From an uncultured Collinsella sp. (GTDB lineage Bacteria > Actinomycetota > Coriobacteriia > Coriobacteriales > Coriobacteriaceae), in the NCBI GenBank assembly GCA_902388545.1, contig CABMPS010000024.1, positions 1-15,226 of the forward strand: a stretch of 15,226 nt of DNA, written 5' to 3'. Below the pieces are notes generated by a model. That model did not search any database, was not told where the DNA came from, and worked only from the letters and a program-made list of their open reading frames with translations. The number at the start of each line of letters is the position of its first letter. The stretch's first letter is position 1. Positions 11,305-15,226 of the stretch are shown here, one piece after another. Made by a program: the position numbers and the translations under genes.

Positions 11305-14300
11305 CTAGCGAGGCCTATCCGAATTGTCCTCATTGGCGGTGTCTTTTTCGAGCGCCGTGCGGCGGGCGCTGTAGGCGACAAGGCCGGCACCAACTGCGGC
11401 GAGCGCTGCTGCGGCTGCGGTTAGGGGGACGTTGCTGTCGCCCGTGCCCGCAGGCGCGCCCGCTTTTCCGGAGCGCTTGTTATTGCCGTGGTCCTTGCCA
11501 CTGCCGGAGCTGCTTCCGCCGGAGCCGCCGCCCTCGTCAGTACCGCCGCCACTCGAGCTACCATCGCCGTCTGCTGTCATCGGGGCGTCGTGAAGTCCTG
11601 TCGTATCCGCGCTGTCGCATACGCCGACCTGAACTTCTGAGCGTTCGCATGCCGCGTCGGGCACATGAAGCTCGTGCAGAACGGCACTCAGCGCCGAGTT
11701 TGCGCCCGGTCGGATCTCCTCGAGCGTTACGGGATCGAGCGCCACCAGATTACGCGCCTTCGCATACAGCGTGACGCGTTTGCCCACTTCGTCGCTCCAA
11801 CTCTCGGGGATGGCGAAGCTCATGCGGAACTGTGCCGTGCAACCCGGTGCCAGCACGGCGTTGCCGTTGTCGGCTACCAGCGGGTGCGTTGCAAAACGCG
11901 CGCCCAGCGTCTCGAGCGCGTATTTCACGCGTGCCATGTCGTTGGCCGAAGCGTCTCCGGCAAGCTCTGGATCGTAGATCGAAGCCATGCGCGCGTTCGC
12001 TCCGAATCCGATGGATGCGCTGGAGAACGGCTGGCTGGAGCCCTCTCGGTACAGATCGATCGTGCCGGCGGTCAGCAAAGTGTTGCCGTCGTTTCGCACC
12101 GTGACCATGAAGGATTCGCCTGCTGCTCCGGGCACCACCGCGCCCGAGGTGGCGACCGCGCCCGTCGGAGTGGCACACGCCACCAAGGGCACTTCGATGC
12201 CGTGCAGCTCTGCCTCGCTCTTCTCCGCGCTTACAATGTGCGTGGCGAGCGCGGAGAGCATGCCTCCCGACGTCAAAAATGTCGTTATCTGATCGACGGG
12301 ATGGTCCAGCTCGCACATCACGAACGGTTCCGTGAACAGATCGCCTGCCAAGGTGCTGGCGAAGATGCGGAAGTGCTTGCCCATCACTGCTACCGGGTTG
12401 CCTTCTTCGTCGTAGGTTTGTCCCACCTTGCCATCGGTGTTCTCTACATAGAGCACGCATCTGCCGTTGTTGCTTACGCTAAACGATGCCGGGCCACAGC
12501 CTGCGGCACCCACAGGCTGCGTTGCAAATGCCGATGCGCCTCGCGTCCAAGTAATATGCTGCAGTTGCTCGTTGACGGTTGCCAAAAAGCCCGAATGTTG
12601 TGGCCACGGCACCGCATGGGGTACCGTGGCGTCCGGCGGCATAACGCCCCAGCCCGCAATGGACTGGCCAATCACGGCGTACGATGCGCAGCCGCAACCG
12701 TCTGCGGTCTCGTACGCAACGGGCACCACCATTTTACCGTTGATATTCTCGGGCTCGCCCAGCTCGATACTCGACGGTGCCTGCGGAAAGCGGAGAACTT
12801 GGCGGAACGTCAGGCTGTCGCCCAAATCATCCGACCACAGGGTGAAGCACTCCAGCGCAACCTCAGCCTCGCTGCCGAGCGCCTTTTCTGCGGTGGTTCC
12901 GCGGCGGTGGAGGTAGGCACCCAGCGTCTTGCCCACCGTGATACGCGGGCACTGCAGGCAATGGTAGCCATCCTCTTGCAAGCGGCCGCGCGAGATGCTG
13001 CGCCATGACGTATGCGACACCACGCGAACTCCGTCGTTGCTTATGCGCAGGCGCACGACGGACAGTATGCCGGATGTGCTTGCCGTATCGAAAAGGGTAC
13101 TATCGCCGTCGCGTCGCTCGCCCGAGACCAGCAACACGTAGGCGTCCCGGTTTCCTCTTCCGTCCGCATATTCCACCACGTCGAAGTCGTAATCGTATAT
13201 GCCGTCGCGCTCCACGTCGCCCTCGCCAAACCCAAGGGGAAAGTCCACGGGCGCGGGAGCGGACCACGTGCCGTTTGCCTTTGTGTGCACCACCAGGCGC
13301 GAGCGGCCATTGTCGCCGTAGCGCACCGAGGCGATACGGAACAGGCATTCTACGCCGGCAATCATTGCCAGCTTCATGTGAGCTTCGCTGAGCACGCCAG
13401 TAAACAGCACGTTGTCGTTCGAGGGCTTGATACCGCCACGCTCGTCTTCCGACACGCCGGCAGAATTGGCGTTGGGGTCCGCAGCGGCGTCCTTCGCCTG
13501 CCCGATATGGGTGTACTTATACATCGGCGCGGCGTTTTCGTCATTCTCTATCAGCGCGTGGACGAAATGTTCGACCTGTCCCGTGTCGTCGCTCTCCGCG
13601 TCTGCCTCGAGCTCAATGCGCGTGACCGCCCGGTCCCAATCGCGTACGGTAGACGCGACGTTTGTCGCGGTGGCTGCAACCTCGGCGCGTGCGAGCAGCT
13701 CGGCGTTGGTGACGATGGTGGCCGATGCGATAAATTGCGGCACGCCGCCCGCCTCGATGTTGCCAGGCGTGCCGAAGCGGGCATCCAGCGTGTAGGGCGT
13801 ATCTCCACCCAATGCGAGCTCAGAGCGTTGGAGCACATACTGGTCGCCATTGTCCACCGACATATTCCACGAATCGAGGAGTGTGGGCCACGACCCCGAC
13901 CAAGCCTTGGTGGTCCACTTGAACATTACGAACTGGAGTATCACATCGACATCGACGTCTGCACCTACACGCAGTCGCGGAAGCTGGTGTCCATCTGCCT
14001 TCTCGTACCCAATGAATAGCGTGAGGGATGCGGCGCCGCGCACGGCAGACGAAGCGACGCCTGCAACGCCGGCGCCAAAGGTGACGGCAAGCCCGATCTG
14101 GATGGTGAACGAGCCCGACGTGTTTGAATAGTCGAGCGAAATGTTTTTAAAAAACGCCGCGCCGCTGCCGTGTGTGTGGGCACCCACGGCGAGCGCCAGT
14201 TTTGCCAGCACCCAGGGGTTGACGTTTAGGAAAAACGGCACCGGTCCTAGGGTAAACTGCTCGGTCCAATTGAGGTCGGTTCTTACCTGGAAGAGGGCCT

Positions 14301-15226
14301 TAATATTGCCGTATGCGGGGTCGTTGTTGTCGCCCCAGGTTTTGCCCACCCAATCGTAGGCAAGCGAGCCGTACAGCTGTGTGGCGATATCCATCGTGAA
14401 CAGCAGCGTGCAATGGTGGCGAAGGAGCTTGGTGTTTCTTGGATCGGTACCCGAACCGGCACTCATACTCTTGTACTGATTCCACTTCCCCTCCATCTCG
14501 TCGAGGTAGCGGTTTGCCTGCTTGGCGCCCGACTCGCGCGGCGATTTCTTCCAGTATTCCGGATCAGGGTTGCCCGAATCGTTCATATAGCTGGCTGGTT
14601 TGTATCCTCCGCCAAACAGCACGTATCCAGCAAACGAGAAATCGAAGAGGATTGGAAATGTGGGCATCCAGCACGTGAACTTATTGCCGCCGATGCCGGG
14701 AAACGCCGCGGGGAAATCAAACGGAGTGATCTCTTGGTCCATGGTAGTGGGGACGATAGTGGTCGAGCCCGATTCCGCCTTTGCGGCCGGCGCAGTGACA
14801 ACGGCCATGGGGGAGGAGAGTGTATAGGTCTTGCCCTGGTAGTCGAGGACAAAGCGTAACTTGCATCCTTCTTCCAGAAGGCTCGACGCTGCATCGAGGA
14901 ACTTGTCTTCGAGCGTGAACGTCGCCAGATTATCCGCGCCCGATGCGCTGGCCTTGACTTGGCCAATCTGCGTGACGGTTTCGGGTGAGCTGCCCGCAGC
15001 GGGCATCACTTTATTGATATGCAATGTTGCCTGCCCGCCCTGTGGCAGATGTGCCTGAACGGTAAAGGCGTGCGTGTCGGGTTGGTCGTTTGCTGCTTCG
15101 TCCGCTGGCATTGCCATAAACGTGGCGTCGGCGTACTGGATGTCCCATTCGTCGAACGTGAGCTGGCGGAAGTACGGCTCGCCGTCGGAGAGCGGACGTG
15201 TGGGCGCGGTTATGGCGGTGCCGCCC
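11305..15226 (-). CDS. Large surface-anchored protein, N-terminus outside the window
   Basis: The frame is open from the stop at 11305 to the window edge, so at least 1306 residues are visible and the start is missing. An internal Met at 15117 is not the true start, because 36 further codons are open upstream. The body is rich in beta-prone, Gly/Asp/Asn sequence without clear enzyme motifs. Around 11740-12130 it resembles a CARDB-like adhesion fold (VTVRNDGNTLLTAGTIDLY). The C-terminus is a Ser/Gly/Asp linker, PAGTGDS (11434-11454), a hydrophobic stretch (11365-11430) and a 19-residue charged tail. This is the layout of a sortase substrate, but the LPxTG motif is degenerate and the tail is long, so plain membrane anchoring is likely. 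It is probably secreted and displayed, acting as an adhesin or surface layer component; its ligand is unknown. Confidence 0.85.
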   Translation of the reverse strand, partial: GGTAITAPTRPLSDGEPYFRQLTFDEWDIQYADATFMAMPADEAANDQPDTHAFTVQAHLPQGGQATLHINKVMPAAGSSPETVTQIGQVKASASGADNLATFTLEDKFLDAASSLLEEGCKLRFVLDYQGKTYTLSSPMAVVTAPAAKAESGSTTIVPTTMDQEITPFDFPAAFPGIGGNKFTCWMPTFPILFDFSFAGYVLFGGGYKPASYMNDSGNPDPEYWKKSPRESGAKQANRYLDEMEGKWNQYKSMSAGSGTDPRNTKLLRHHCTLLFTMDIATQLYGSLAYDWVGKTWGDNNDPAYGNIKALFQVRTDLNWTEQFTLGPVPFFLNVNPWVLAKLALAVGAHTHGSGAAFFKNISLDYSNTSGSFTIQIGLAVTFGAGVAGVASSAVRGAASLTLFIGYEKADGHQLPRLRVGADVDVDVILQFVMFKWTTKAWSGSWPTLLDSWNMSVDNGDQYVLQRSELALGGDTPYTLDARFGTPGNIEAGGVPQFIASATIVTNAELLARAEVAATATNVASTVRDWDRAVTRIELEADAESDDTGQVEHFVHALIENDENAAPMYKYTHIGQAKDAAADPNANSAGVSEDERGGIKPSNDNVLFTGVLSEAHMKLAMIAGVECLFRIASVRYGDNGRSRLVVHTKANGTWSAPAPVDFPLGFGEGDVERDGIYDYDFDVVEYADGRGNRDAYVLLVSGERRDGDSTLFDTASTSGILSVVRLRISNDGVRVVSHTSWRSISRGRLQEDGYHCLQCPRITVGKTLGAYLHRRGTTAEKALGSEAEVALECFTLWSDDLGDSLTFRQVLRFPQAPSSIELGEPENINGKMVVPVAYETADGCGCASYAVIGQSIAGWGVMPPDATVPHAVPWPQHSGFLATVNEQLQHITWTRGASAFATQPVGAAGCGPASFSVSNNGRCVLYVENTDGKVGQTYDEEGNPVAVMGKHFRIFASTLAGDLFTEPFVMCELDHPVDQITTFLTSGGMLSALATHIVSAEKSEAELHGIEVPLVACATPTGAVATSGAVVPGAAGESFMVTVRNDGNTLLTAGTIDLYREGSSQPFSSASIGFGANARMASIYDPELAGDASANDMARVKYALETLGARFATHPLVADNGNAVLAPGCTAQFRMSFAIPESWSDEVGKRVTLYAKARNLVALDPVTLEEIRPGANSALSAVLHELHVPDAACERSEVQVGVCDSADTTGLHDAPMTADGDGSSSGGGTDEGGGSGGSSSGSGKDHGNNKRSGKAGAPAGTGDSNVPLTAAAAALAAVGAGLVAYSARRTALEKDTANEDNSDRPR

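Noticed and set aside
11665..13008. Forward frame of 447 codons inside the surface-protein gene
   Set aside because: Arg/Ala/Cys/His-rich antisense frame typical of GC-biased genes; the leftward frame is continuous for over 1300 codons.
1..15226. CRISPR arrays, tRNA or rRNA genes, transposases, prophage genes
   Set aside because: No regularly spaced repeats, cloverleaf-like sequences, rRNA motifs or transposase/integrase proteins were seen on either strand.

Overview
The window looks like a chromosomal segment from a gut actinobacterium of the class Coriobacteriia, most likely Collinsella or a close relative. This is inferred from a fairly GC-rich, codon-biased gene style, a ParE/ParC-like type II topoisomerase pair of divergent sequence, an exact match to the actinobacterial LexA box pattern, and a very large Ser/Gly-linker surface protein. 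No database search was possible, so the taxon is an inference.

Left part (1-539): no convincing gene. It holds nested inverted repeats and ends in a very strong bidirectional terminator (447-481). Next comes a divergent redox/detoxification locus (540-4101). A MerR-family regulator with a cysteine at position 52 is transcribed leftwards. Rightwards runs a series of an iron-sulfur-type flavoprotein, a carboxymuconolactone decarboxylase-cupin fusion, an alpha/beta hydrolase with a cysteine in its nucleophile elbow, and a second flavoprotein. A classic MerR promoter/operator, with a perfect dyad inside a 19-bp spacer, sits between the two arms. The simplest reading is an electrophile- or aldehyde-responsive regulon.

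Centre (4283-9954): a stand-alone AAA_14/DUF4143 ATPase converges, through a GC-rich hairpin, on a leftward topoisomerase operon (parE-like then parC-like, 45 bp apart). The parC-like subunit has Ala at the quinolone-contact position that is Ser83 in E. coli GyrA. The parE-like subunit has an unusual Toprim motif.

The 435-bp region upstream of the topoisomerase genes (9955-10389) is AT-rich and dense in signals: a perfect TCGAAC-N4-GTTCGA palindrome that matches the actinobacterial SOS (LexA) box, a nested 11-bp hairpin, a possible 49-codon ORF, and a near-consensus promoter for the divergent gene. That promoter drives a small Xre-type regulator and a four-helix membrane protein (10390-11214), which end at a good intrinsic terminator.

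Right part (11305-15226): one very long leftward gene, cut by the window edge. It encodes a surface protein of at least 1306 residues with a Ser/Gly linker and a C-terminal membrane anchor, but with a degenerate sortase motif. The most promising observations are the SOS box on a topoisomerase operon, the complete MerR promoter plus Cys52 regulator in front of an unusual enzyme set, and the nested hairpin between the topoisomerase and regulator genes.
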